From positions 1 through 41,186 of the forward strand of contig WTXI01000314.1 of the NCBI GenBank assembly GCA_022376515.1: DNA of 41,186 nucleotides, written 5' to 3'. Numbering within the stretch: position 1 is the first letter of the stretch; every line of letters begins with the position of its first letter. Below are positions 22,422-32,757 of this stretch, piece after piece. A program made the position numbers and the translations under genes. The stretch is from Lactifluus volemus (Eukaryota; Basidiomycota; Agaricomycetes; Russulales; Russulaceae). Under the pieces are notes generated by a model that saw only the letters and a program-made list of their open reading frames with translations, ran no database searches and was not told the origin of the DNA.

Positions 22422-23232
22422 ATGGGCCTGCCCGTGGAAAAGAGCGCGCTAGTCGACAAACGCATCGATGGCAATTTGCCACCAGAAGTCAAACAGACGA
22501 TTCACAAGGTCCTCTCTCAGGTTATGAGTAAATCAACTCTGTTTGGGGCATCCATCGGTGAACGCGTCGTCATCACAGAGGCCTCAATAGTACCCAAGGC
22601 TGAAGAATCTAGTAAGACCGAGGTCCGCATCGTATGTGAAACGACCGTGCAAGAAGGTACGTGCTAACCGTCTTCTCTCTCGAAGAAAATTCAACTTCTG
22701 ATCACGCTACAAAAAAAACAGATATGCTTAACCCAGGAGGAAGCCTGCATGGGGCCTGCGCAGCCTTCCTGGTTGACATGTATATCATTCTCGTCGCCTC
22801 GCCCTTTCCCTTTTGTCACTCACGACATGTGTTTTACAGCTGTACCACGCTCGTGTTCCTCGCTGCTGCGCGTTTCCCAGGGGTCTCAGTATCGATGGAC
22901 ATCGTATATCATGCCCCCGCTGCTCCGTGAGAAACGTTGTTCCCCCTTCCCATTCTTTCTCAAACGTGCTAACGCACCGTTTCATTCCATCTATCAGTGG
23001 CGCCAAACTACGGATAGTGAACACGGCTTTAACCGTAGGCGCTCGTATCATGTCTGCTCGCACAGAGGTAAGTTTCAGATGATCCGTCGTGAGGGAGAGA
23101 GAGTCAAACGCCTCGTCCTGATGTCATCATGATTTTATCTAGATTTGGGACGATACAACGAAGCGGCTATGTGTTACAGGGATACACGTTAAGATGGAAC
23201 CGTCTCTTCCAAAGAGCAAGCCAAAAATGTAG
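22422..23232 (+). CDS. Hotdog-fold acyl-CoA thioesterase (ACOT13/4HBT-like)
   Basis: Probable hydrolysis of acyl-CoA to free fatty acid and CoA, in mitochondria or cytosol. Exons 22422..22656, 22722..22779, 22840..22926, 22998..23067 and 23143..23232 give 179 aa, one hotdog domain. The active-site region reads [20 protein letters not shown]: the Asn, the His-Gly of the HGG-like motif (HGA here) and the Asp (FLVD) correspond to catalytic positions known in human THEM2. The second half carries the strands [19 protein letters not shown] and [12 protein letters not shown]. The C-terminus is basic (LPKSKPKM). Its last exon nearly abuts the convergent ITPA gene, with an 81-bp gap. Confidence 0.9.
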
Positions 23233-23313
23233 CCCACGTGGATATATGCGTGTTTTTAGTACGAGGACTTGAGGGTGGCAAAACATCATCTAGTATTTCC
23301 ACACGCGAAGCCA

Positions 23314-24221
23314 TCAGGATTCTTCCACGCTTGGTGTCTCTTGCGCTTGTAAATGCGCGCGAAGCTTCCGCAGCGCACGTCCCCGATGTGAAATCGCGTT
23401 CTTTCGTGTCCCTTCCATCTCCGCGTATCTGCAAATCGGGTGCCTTTCTCGTCAGTTGCGACATCCGTGAGCGCGGGTACACGCACGTCAGGCCCGTGTC
23501 CTCAGCCTCAAAGATCGGGTCCCACCCAAACTTGGGCGGCCCGCGTGCGGAAACGATTTTGCCCTCGGTACGGCCTTCGAACAGAATCGGCTCCGCGCCG
23601 GGTCCCGAGCTGTACGCGAAAGTGCAGAGTGCCCACGCGTCACGTGTCGAGAAGCCGTCCAGCATGCGATTGAGGCCTAAAAAGTAGTTTTGTTTTAGAA
23701 TAACTTGTTTAAAGAAGGGGGTGGGGACGTGCCTTGGTGACCAAGCTCGCGAAGGAAGAATTTGATGAATGGACCTGGGAGACCGTTCATGGCTGCAAAG
23801 CACAACGCCGTATCTTCAGTGATGACCGGTCCACCAATCTGTATAAAGAGAATCAGGCATTTTTGGAAAAAGAACAAGAAAAAGAACCATTTCTGCTGCG
23901 CGTCGGCATTTCTCAATCGCTACTTGCTGCGTAGTGCCCTGAATTTCCGGTACTTTTTTTGAAAAAAAAAAGTGATGATGATGATGATGATACCTCCCCT
24001 TCAGCAGAAAAAAGGATTATGCTGCTCACGGTCGAGATCGCGCGACTCGATGTCGATGATGGGGCTACTACTATCACTGATGACACCCTCCGATAAGATT
24101 TCGCGAACTTCCTTGAGCTTCCCTGCGTTACCGGTCACGAACACTAAAAAGTGGAGAATCCCTCTCGTGAGAGGTTCAAATTTAGGAGAGAGGGGGAGGT
24201 ACCAAGGCGTTTAGACGACAT
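23314..24221 (-). CDS. HAM1: Inosine triphosphate pyrophosphatase (ITPA/HAM1)
   Basis: Hydrolyses ITP, dITP and XTP to monophosphates, cleansing the nucleotide pool in the cytosol. Complement exons are 24203..24221, 24030..24143, 23888..23952, 23733..23838, 23487..23676 and 23314..23428, giving 202 aa. Family motifs in order: [16 protein letters not shown], the EIQGT motif, [23 protein letters not shown] with [17 protein letters not shown], and AISHRGRAL. Intron 4 starts GCACGT, a GC-AG intron, the second in this window. Intron 2 (23953-24029) is long for this locus and contains a poly-T run and an ATC/GAT trinucleotide repeat. The protein extends a little past the usual end ([11 protein letters not shown]). 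Confidence 0.96.
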
Positions 24222-25199
24222 TTGATTTTGAAGAAAGAGTTCGGCTCTGCTCAGCGCTCCGTTGTTGTTGTTGTCGTCGTTGTTATTGCAATTTTGACTA
24301 AATGCGCAATGCACAAATAATTCACTCTCATCTTATTGTAACGTCATTGACCTCCTCTGCTGTAATCCAGCCTCCGATTTGGTGCCAATGACTCCATACG
24401 TCCATTCATCGTGTCAGTGTGGCCTCAACCCATAATAAATACGCCAATTGATGTGGCGCTTTATAATTTCCCAAATCGATCACATGAGCCCTCTTGCGCC
24501 CTCGGTGTGCCCATAACATAAGCGCCAGGCGAGACATCGGGGAACTCCAGGTGGCACCAACTGGCAAGCACCGCAACTCGTGGCTTGTCAACTTTCGAAC
24601 TGGGCGTTCATCATCTGTCGCCCCAAACCCTGGTCAAGTGCCACTTTCGGATCCTCATCAGCAGCCATACTAATATACGTTAAAGGGAATTCACAAAAAA
24701 AGAAAAAAAAATTACGATGTGGCTCCTAATGTTAAACGTGTGTGCAGTCCCTCACACATGACAATATGAAAACAACGACGAAAGGCCCCCTCTCCAGATC
24801 CGGCTATCATTTCGGTAGCGGGAATTAAAACACAAGATCGTCCACCCCATTTCCACGCCGCATATACAGCAGAGGACCTTGAACGGCGGACACGTGGTGT
24901 CAGGGCAACTCGTGTTGCAGCGCTTTCATAAAGCAGACAGGGTGTAGGCGAGATGAAGAAAGGAAATGCGTCAATTGCGACACGCAGGTCAGATGCGCCT
25001 ATTCAATATCATGTGCTCCGATTGCAAATTACACCTTCACCCAGCCAGCGTTGCACCGGTTACATGTATTTAAACATTAAACACTGGATGCAACGCGTAA
25101 ACAAGGCTGTCTGGCTTTTGCTTATTCTCTTCATCGCACTGTGAATAGAAGGTTGTAGAGAAATACCAACAGCATAGGAGAGTGGATGTATTTAGGGTG
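24222..25199. other. Intergenic stretch of about 1 kb
   Basis: No gene can be supported on either strand. Short ORFs (24406..24591 minus, 24953..25144 plus) have no recognisable features. The stretch includes the 5' side of ITPA (a GTT/GTC-rich run at 24263-24290) and the 3' side of SNRNP40. Confidence 0.4.
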
Positions 25200-26582
25200 C
25201 TAAAGCGCTCCGGGTTCAATCTCTCCTAGGAGCATAGTGCCGTCCTTGCTGGCGGTGAGGACTAGAACCAACAGTCAAAATTCATATATAATCGCACAGT
25301 GAATCTCTTACTGATAGGTTCCTTCGGATGGAAATCCACTGCCGTGACCGTGCCCTTGTGCCCAGGCAGCTAACCCGTTATGGTGTCAGATTGTGAGCCT
25401 TCGGCCCGAAAGACAGCACGACGAACCTTGTACAAAATTTTTGAGCTTTCTACATCCCATATAGTGACGGTACGATCCGCGCCTCCGACAGCAACACGGC
25501 TGCCACCATCCTCCCGACTCCATGCTCCTCGGAGTAAGGTGTTCTCAAAACCAGCGGGCGCACCGGTCAACACCCGATGGACGCGGTTTGGCGAGGGTGC
25601 AAATGGCCGAATATCGTGAATGATAGTTTGTGACGAGAACGATGGCGAAAGAAGGTAGGAGCCATTTGGTGATATTGCGAGGCCAGTGGGCGTGTCCACG
25701 TGGCCACCCAGTACGGAAACTTTCTCCTGCTTTCGTAAATCTAGGACCTGGATATGACGTGAATGCTGCGTCGATGCATGGATAGGGGTGACAGGCGTAC
25801 ATGGATTCCGTTGTCGAGAGCGCCTGCGTAGATAGTCGCGCCATCCTCACTCCAGGCTACGCAGGTGACGGGGCACCCGAGCTCGAATACTGCCACGGGG
25901 TCTTTTCCTCCTTCATCACCCCCCTCCCATACGCGCACAGTGCCATCGTCGCTTGCAGTGGCGAGTAGTTCGACACCTGCGCCACCTGCAAGTGTCTTGT
26001 CAAGCGAGTTGATAATCTCTCGATGGGCACGTAGTTTGCGTACGCGCTGCCCGGTGGCCAGGTCAGTATATGCAAGTGTGTGATCTGCGGAGACACTGTA
26101 AAGGAGCGGAGAGAATAAAGACCACTGAAGGTCTAGCACGGGTGCCTTGTGAATTGTGGAAAGGAGGCTATAATTCGTATTTGGGGGGTATGTTCGCCAT
26201 AATGCTAAGATGAAGTATTCTTCAGAGATGGAAACAATAGAAAGAAGACTCGGTGGTGACGCACAGATGCCCCTGTCTGATGAACAAGCTGCGATATTTT
26301 GCCCAGTAGGGTCGAACCTACAGCTCAATATTTCCGCCTGTGAAAGCGTGATGGACTAAAACTTTTAATGATATCGTTGCACATACTTACCGAATGTGCT
26401 CCAGACAAGCTAATTATGGGGGCTTCAAGGTTGCTGGTTCGCTTCACAGAACGAATAAGTGCTTTTTGTCTTTCGTCATTGGAGGACGAGATCGCCAGCT
26501 GCTGGTTGTTGGTTTCTGGCTCTGATGACCTCGCCCTTTTGATTAGGGTACCTTCTTCTTGTGGTGCAGCACGTTTTGCCAT
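25200..26582 (-). CDS. U5 snRNP 40 kDa WD40 protein (SNRNP40)
   Basis: Component of the U5 snRNP and the activated spliceosome, nuclear. Complement exons are 26391..26582, 26265..26337, 25801..26204, 25427..25747, 25312..25369 and 25200..25261, giving 369 aa (human 357). It begins MAKRAAPQEEG, then SGAHSAEILSCRFDPTGQ (first WD repeat). Later repeats include LLATASDDGTVRVW, TIYAGALDNGIHVLDL, LAISPNGSYLLSPSFSSQ, the family-specific DIRPFAPSPNRVHR and FENTLLRGAWS, RVAVGGADRTVTIWDVESSK, and the end ILTASKDGTMLLGEIEPGAL. All introns are 50-60 nt GT-AG. It is divergent from RRP7 with 124 bp between start codons, so the two probably share a promoter region. Confidence 0.95.
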
Positions 26583-26706
26583 ACTTTTAGTAACACCGTC
26601 GAGGTGGGAAAAGCAAGAGACTGACACGGACAAGTGTGACCAACGGCGAAATGAGTCATTACATAATCACATACCCATACCTTTCACCTTCACCTTCACC
26701 GTCCTG

Positions 26707-27749
26707 ATGCCACCAAAATCCTCAGCTGGAACTATATCAGGATTTACCCCTCTTCCAGTACTATATGATCACGACACACGACATGTGTTATACATTCGAG
26801 CACATGTTAGTGCACCATCTGGAAATTCCAGGAAGAAGGAGTGGCCAGAAGGGCGCACGATGTTCATTGTGAATGTGCCACCAGATGCTACGGAACGCGA
26901 GATGGCACAACTCTTCAAATCATGTGGAACTGTTGAAAAAGTCACCTTTGACGTGGATGGACCAAGCAAAGACTCCGAGGCGGAAGACACCACGGATGAT
27001 GAGGATAGTGATTCTGAGAGCGATGCGGCACCGAAGCAGAGCAAGTCTATCACGAGCCGTCCAACGACTGATCAGAGGAACCAGCGACCAAAGGTTACCC
27101 CCCTTCCCGTCATTCCACTCCGCTCACTTCGCAGGACAGGTCATACCGCCCACATTCTTTTCTTAGACGCTTCTTCTTGTACTCGTGCATTAGCTCTGGC
27201 GGGACCGGGTTCCAAACCGATTCCATGGCCAACAAATGGAGACAGCGAATGCCCTCGTGGTCTGGCTCATTACATCACCCGATACGAGGCGGCGCGACCT
27301 TCACTGGATGCTGTACGTACCCACGCGGACTCGGCAATAGCGCAGTTCGATTTCGACCTTGCGGCAAGCAAGGCCGCTCTTCGGCGCGAGTCCAAATATA
27401 AAAAGGGCGAAGCGATTGTGGACAAAGACGGATTTACGCTTGTCGTTCGTGGTGGAGCGTATGGCCAAGCAGTTGGTGGCGGCGTTGGCGTTGCAAGCCG
27501 AAAGTTCATGGACGGAAAGAGGAGTGAAGGGAGACGGAAAAGGCATAAGGAAGGGAAAGAGAAGTCTGCGTTCTATGCATTCCAAATTCACGAGAAGAAG
27601 CGGAATGGTGCGTGCTTCTCTACCATTTATGTTATATTCCCATCCACTCACTTGAGATGACAGCTTTGCTGGAACTCAAAACCAAGTGGGAAGAGGATAA
27701 AGCAGCCGTCGCTAAACTCAAGGCGTCGAGAAAATACAAGAATTACTGA
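26707..27749 (+). CDS. RRP7: Ribosomal RNA-processing protein RRP7
   Basis: Small-subunit processome factor (UTP-C/CURI complexes) needed for 18S rRNA maturation in the nucleolus. Exons 26707..27607 and 27664..27749 give 328 aa. An N-terminal RRM-like region has MFIVNVPPDATEREMAQLF (RNP2-like strand), interrupted by an acidic Asp/Glu/Ser-rich loop (about residues 95-125). The C-terminal RRP7 domain has the diagnostic GFTLVVRGGAYGQAVGGGVG, then a basic KRSEGRRKRHKEGKEK stretch, FYAFQIHEKKRN, and the terminal helix LLELKTKWEEDKAAVAKLKA ending SRKYKNY. A longer upstream reading is open to 26368 but overlaps the divergent SNRNP40 exon 1 and is not family-like, so ATG 26707 is chosen. Confidence 0.96.
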
Positions 27750-27961
27750 AAATGAGCCATTCGTTGCGGACGCAGCATTGCCCGCTTGATGATCATCATT
27801 CCATGTTTGATTTGATCTAAAAAGTCCGATCGGAGATATATTCATTGTCCGACTACAAACAGAAACCCAGCGCCGCAAACCGGGCGACAAGAAAACGTTT
27901 GATCACCTGCCAGAGGTCATGATGCTTACTAAATCCTTGTCAGCTAATCCTACTAGTTATT

Positions 27962-28273
27962 CTACTTGGACCATTTACCGTTCGATTGAAGGTATTCCAG
28001 GGCTTGTACAGATGCCCCCTGCTTTGCAGAACCTAACGAAGGACCGTGCCCGATCCCGATGTTCACCCCTCTGACTGTGATATGAGGGTGTGAAAAGGTG
28101 ACAATTCATTAAAAGAAGAAAGTGGACCTACAGACTGCAGTAACATGATATACCGGGCAGTGGCCTGGACCTTGTCTCATTGATATCCACATCAATTCCC
28201 CCGCCAGATTTCCACACCGCTGTCCTTGCAGATAGTTGTTCAGATCTCGGACGGGATCACGCGCCTCGGACAT
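27962..28273 (-). CDS. Small single-dsRBM protein C
   Basis: Complement exons 28132..28273 and 27962..28074 give 84 aa. It starts MSEARDPVRDLNNYLQGQ and carries one double-stranded RNA-binding motif: helix 1 (DPVRDLNNYLQ), QGPGHCPVYHVTAVF (the GPxH and first strand), RGVNIGIGHGPSLGSAKQ (strands 2-3 and the loop before helix 2), and ASVQALEYLQ (helix 2). The dsRBM binds the dsRNA A-form helix; its usual KKxAK motif is reduced here to GSAKQ, so RNA binding is likely but not assured. A TATA-like TATATC sits about 47 nt upstream (minus strand, 28316-28324). The intron (57 nt) cuts the domain at the same place as in proteins A and B. Confidence 0.7.
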
Positions 28274-29703
28274 GGGAGAATTCTGGGTCTTGAAACGGTA
28301 AGCTGAAGCTGCACTTGATATAGGGCCGGGACGAGCGAACGAGGGTGTTTGCAAATCTACACAAAGGCAATCTGCAACCTGTACTCGTTACCGCGAGAAG
28401 AAGAGACACACACCTGCCGAGTTACAGTTTGAAAGTATACACGGTAGGTACTGGGTTGGAACCACCGGTTCCTCCCAAAGCTTTTTAACCAGGATCGCGA
28501 TGCCTCATGTTTCCCCTGTTCGCAAACCCCGCGATAAATTTTACGTGAAACAGCGGGGACGGAGCGACGCACATGGAATTACATTCGCCTAGACCCCGGA
28601 AGTCACATTCGCAGTCCTAATAACCGGGGGGGGTGCGAGGCAAGCATGAGGATGATGACATTAAAGAAAGGATAAATTATAATGGTGCCGGTGTCCCCCT
28701 AACTGTCGAACGAAAATTTGGCGAAATTGAGGGCCGGAGATGGGGATGGGGTGAGTTGGGGGGAGGGGGGGCGCCTGTGATGGAGAGAGCAAAAAAAGGT
28801 GTATATCTTGGAAATTCCGATAGTGCGGGTTGCCGAGAATTTCTGAAAGGAATGATGCGAGGAGCTGCTGCACGTCACGGGGTGGCTGGCGTCAAAATAG
28901 ATTGCGATCAAAACCGGCGTCAATCTTCTGGGTGCGAAAAAAAAAACTTTGAGCCCAGGGAAGAAAACTGAGGTCATTCCAATTACAGGAGTAGGCGTAT
29001 AATGCCCTACTCTCGGGGTTTAAATTATGGAAAAATGTTGCTGTTGCAAGACCTGCCGAGTGATGGTAACGCGTGGGGATACTCCAGGCCTATGCAGCCG
29101 TCTCGTTCGTGAGCTCAGATATGTACTAGTGACACGATGACCGGGGACCAGCGCAAGTGCCAATTGTGTATCGTTGATTACCGACGCCAGTGGTGGAGGT
29201 TCAGAAGTTTTCCAGGAAAAAAATACCACAGATAGTATTATATGAGTATCTGGAAATTCAATAGAACTCTCATAAGCATGCCTCGACACCTCAGATGATT
29301 AGACTTCGGATGCTCAGCGAAGTGCATTTGCTAGTCGCGGAGCATGCGGACTGTATTACCCCGGCACCCCTAGACGCCAGACTCGCGAGTCAAGAAATCT
29401 AACCTGGGCGCAAGGTAAGCCATGACATAAAAGGACCCAGTGATTACGGCGCACCCTAACTTTACCTGCATAAGTCAATGAGACAATAACAGTGAGGCTG
29501 TCCTTGAAATTCTCCGCTCGCTTGTGTTCGGGCTCCAAGGGCGGCCCCTGGCGTAGACACCACGGCGGCATCCGCTCTGGACTCTCGAAAAAAACCTCAT
29601 GTATTCTAGTACGACACGTTACATAATGGCCGCTCCAGTCACAGTAATGTAGGTCTATAGTGTAGCACCCTACCTGTTGGGCTTTGTAAAAAGACAACTG
29701 TAA
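28274..29703. other. Stretch without a resolvable gene between dsRBM genes C and B
   Basis: Several minus-strand frames have coding-like pieces that I could not join: QQLLASFLSEILGNPHYR (about 28820-28873), SEPPPLASVINDTQLALAL (about 29160-29215), and RQGPPLEPEHKRAENFK (about 29505-29557), the last vaguely like the start of a dsRBM. They may be remnants of one or more related genes. The plus strand at 28742-28771 has four G-runs of 4 to 7, a G-quadruplex candidate. Confidence 0.3.
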
Positions 29704-30084
29704 CTAGAATGACAGAATCCCCAGGGACTGTAAAATTGACACGGGAGGGTGGGTAACGAAGTATTGCAGGGCCTGAATTGCGGCGTAGTATTTGGCATGA
29801 CCTATGGCTCCCCCCTCGCCAACGCCGACGACAACCCCTCCGACTGTAGCGATGAGGTCAATGATGTAAATTAGCGGGTGAGTATAGAACACGCTCACAG
29901 GTGTATTGACCCCTGTGCCAGGCTTGATTATTGGGGCCTATCTGGTTGCTCGTCCACCCCAGGTAGTGAGTCAGACTTGGTGGTCCTTGCAGAAGGTTGT
30001 TGAGGTCTCGGACGGGGTCTGAACACTGTCAGAGAAAAAGGGGAGGGTGTAGGATGACCACCGCTCACCTTGGTTATTAGCCAT
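29704..30084 (-). CDS. Small single-dsRBM protein B
   Basis: Complement exons 30069..30084, 29899..30018 and 29704..29843 give 91 aa. Exon 1 encodes only MANNQ. The rest follows the same plan as protein C: QDPVRDLNNLLQGPP, IGPNNQAWHRGQYTF (GPxx and first strand), GGVVVGVGEGGAIGHAKYY, AAIQALQYFVTHPP, then a short hydrophobic tail SILQSLGILSF. In a typical dsRBM the third-strand loop reads GxGxSKKxAK; here it is GVGEGGAIGHAK, keeping one lysine. A TATA-like TTAAATAT (30139-30146 on the plus strand) lies about 59 nt upstream of the start. The middle intron falls at the same domain position as in A and C. Confidence 0.7.
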
Positions 30085-30180
30085 GGTACAAAGAAAGGGT
30101 GATAGTTTTGATGAGGGACGACCGTACGTGCTCTACCCTTAAATATGGGAAAGAATGTTCGTGCCAATCTCATGTAAGAC

Positions 30181-31187
30181 GTTCAGATGGCCCCTACACC
30201 CCTACAGACTGATGTTCCGACATAAAGGGCGTCAAGAGGTTTCTGTTTTTATCGCCTAAGCAAGACATCGGCGCGTGAATTTGTGAGATCGCAAGCACAG
30301 ACGGGCCAGCAGAAGCCCGGTACACAAAGTCCGTTGATCAGAACAGGGAGGAACAAGGTTATGAAGTACAGTCCAACAGGTTGAGCGTCTTCAAGGCGGA
30401 ACTCCATTTGAGAGAAACGGTTCGCCGAACCGGACCTAGTGAGTCATTTTCCTAGTCGCTTCCAGGGAGACGGCACGGCCGCAGCCCAGGGCAAAGAGCC
30501 TTACATTTTAACGTTAGGGCGTTTTCCGTGCAGATCCTTCTTGAAATGTTCTTCATTTTTTTAAGCTCTGCCGTCATTGTGATCCGATGGAAGAGGGGAG
30601 AAGAGCAAAGCTTGAGAGCAAGCATTGTAGAATAGGTCCCAGGAAATTTGATGTATACGTAGTCACATGAAGATCACACGGTCAATCGCAATCGCATTGG
30701 CATACGTGAGCTAGTTGGACTAGTAGGTTGTGATGACAAGGAGCGTGATAAGCGTAGTCGACGCCGCCGACTCGCCGAGTGACTCGAGTTACATACCATG
30801 ACGCGCTAACACGTGATAGTTTCTCACGTTCATTTGAAGGCCACCTCCTCTGAACTCATCAGACGTGAGAGAACCCCGACAAGAGCGAGTCGGTGTTATA
30901 ATGGCGCGAGCGCATGAATGCTGTTTTGTTAAAAGTTCACACAGTCAATCAATCGCGAACGTCGGAGAGTCGACGATACGGAGTACTAGTGGGAAAACTG
31001 GAATTGGTACTGGAGGCCACTGGCACTGGCGAGACGCGCCACAAACAATGCATATGTCCATCAACAAGAAAAGTCTATTAACACATCCATCGTAGCATGT
31101 GCCGAGATCTCTCTCTCTCTCCAAATTAGAAGCGAACCTATAACTACTTGATATATGTACTGGTAGGAGGGGTGTCCGGTGGATAGC
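30181..31187. other. Gene-poor stretch of about 1 kb
   Basis: I see no supported gene, RNA or mobile element. A plus-strand ORF at 30865..31095 has no recognisable features. A CT repeat (CTCTCTCTCTCTC, about 31110-31122) is present. Confidence 0.4.
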
Positions 31188-31528
31188 TTAGATTTTATTG
31201 ACACTGAAGTACTGTAGAGCCTGCATCGCGGCCTCTCTCTTGGCGTTTCCCATGGAAAAGCTCTGCCCAGATCCAATCTCTGTGCCATTAACTGCGTAAC
31301 TTAGTGCATAGTTCTTAATACGATCGAAGGACTCACAATTAGCAACAGCATAGTGGGTTACTTGGTGACCAGGACCTGATTGTTTCATGACCCATGAGAA
31401 ATAGATTGTGAGATTACCCCTTGGGTGGCCTTGGAGGTAATTGTTGAGGTCGCGTACAGGATCCGCAGAATCTGAATCGCGTTATCAACGTCTAGAAGAC
31501 ATGCTATAAGGGAGCATTCCATACACAT
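31188..31528 (-). CDS. Small single-dsRBM protein A
   Basis: The two main exons on the complement are 31337..31471 and 31188..31291. They encode DSADPVRDLNNYLQGHPRG, MKQSGPGHQVTHYAVANF, NGTEIGSGQSFSMGNAKREA and AMQALQYFSVNKI: a complete dsRBM (helix 1, GPxH, VNG-like turn, GSG loop, AKREAAMQAL helix 2). This is the most canonical of the three. The 45-nt intron lies inside the first-strand/turn region, matching proteins B and C. The first exon is uncertain: a 4-nt exon (31525..31528, ATGT) followed by a 53-nt intron would give 80 aa in frame and is tentative. A TATA-like TATATA on the minus strand lies at 31648-31657. Confidence 0.65.
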
Positions 31529-31657
31529 GTGATTCTCAAGGCGCAGAGTATGCGGTCGTGGGGGTGATTATTGGACTAATGGAACGCAGGTTGAGTATTT
31601 GAGTATGGTTGGTTGTTTGAGTGAGTAGGCACCAGAGCCACCATCTAGTTATATAGG

Positions 31658-32757
31658 AGGTAGGAGGCGTGATTCACAGCCGACCACCGTTCAGGTGGAT
31701 CCCAAGTACAACAACTTGCTGCGGCGTCTGTATCCCCCGGAGACTAACACCCCTACATTCGCCGCGCGAATACATCACTCAATGGCCGGATTAATTCTGA
31801 TAGTTCCTGGGTTACCCTGGCGGTGTTAGCATGTGGCGAATCGGCAAAAATGGAAGGTGCCAGTAGAACGTGCCCATGCCCTTGACCCACTGTCCAAGGT
31901 GCCAACACTAGAACTTAAGATCTCGCCCGATTCACTGGGACGATCGGGGCGCTTTGGATGCTGTCGTCCGTTTCCATAGCTATCGGGTGCAAAAGTTCAT
32001 TATGAGGAATTTGTTTGGGACTGCAGGATAGAGAACGATGCTCGGCACTCGTGTGGATCGTTCCACAAGCGAGGCCATGACCTGCTGTAAAAGGTTCGCT
32101 GACAAGATGCTATGCCGTTGCTAAGTTTCCTAATAAGGAATCTAGCCCTGGAGCGGTGCCCATTCTAGATTGGGTAGCAAGGAAAATGACAGCTGGAGAA
32201 CAAAAAGGCGGAAATGCTATGCCTGTGCCCCCCTGACAATACGCGAATTCGTTGCGTGAGGATAAGGGATGCTTATGATTCAAAGTAGAGGTGTCCTATG
32301 CTCTCAGATCGTTTAGAGCATTGTACTTTGCAGACGAGGATACTACGAGCGTAATCATTAGTTTAGAGTTGGATGCAGGTTGGTGGTGGACCCAAACAGA
32401 TAACTGTAATGTTCTGTACCTGTATATTCCAAGTTGCCAGGTATTCATGCCGCCACACGACCTTGCCCTTGATGCGTATCACCACAGCTGGACCTACAAG
32501 GGCTAAGGACGCATATGATGTCCAATCAAAGGGAAGGCAATGTTCGCCCCAAATCTCACAAAGAATGCACCCGGCTGTTCTGTATAGCAAGGGACGAGTT
32601 GTTCCAAGTACGTAGAATACACAAAAAAGGAAAACACGCGACAGCCGCCTAGTTACAGCATTAGGGCCACCACAGCATTTACTAGTAGGGAAACCAAGGC
32701 TCACCGAAACGGGTTAGCAAGCCATCTCAGCTGTCTCAGATACATCATGTAAGCTCT
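31658..32757. other. Gene-poor stretch of about 1.1 kb
   Basis: No gene supported. A minus-strand ORF (32363..32704, 113 codons) includes DWTSYASLALVGPAVV and KGKVVWRHEYLATW, which could be exon and intron pieces of a lost or unrecognised gene, but no consistent splice model emerged. Confidence 0.35.

Noticed and set aside
23972..23990. ATG trinucleotide repeat read as a coding Met run (23972..24214 ORF)
   Set aside because: It lies inside intron 2 of the ITPA gene on the opposite strand; the ORF is a shadow.
26368..26706. N-terminal extension of the RRP7 frame
   Set aside because: It is antisense to SNRNP40 exon 1 and unlike the RRP7 family; ATG 26707 gives the normal start.
28626..28634. 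Poly-G run as a telomere-like or CRISPR-like feature
   Set aside because: Single homopolymer, no repeated unit; no CRISPR array or telomeric repeats anywhere in the window.
32363..32704. 113-codon minus-strand ORF as a fourth dsRBM gene
   Set aside because: No DPVRDLNN-type helix, no AKxxAAxxAL helix and no consistent splice sites.
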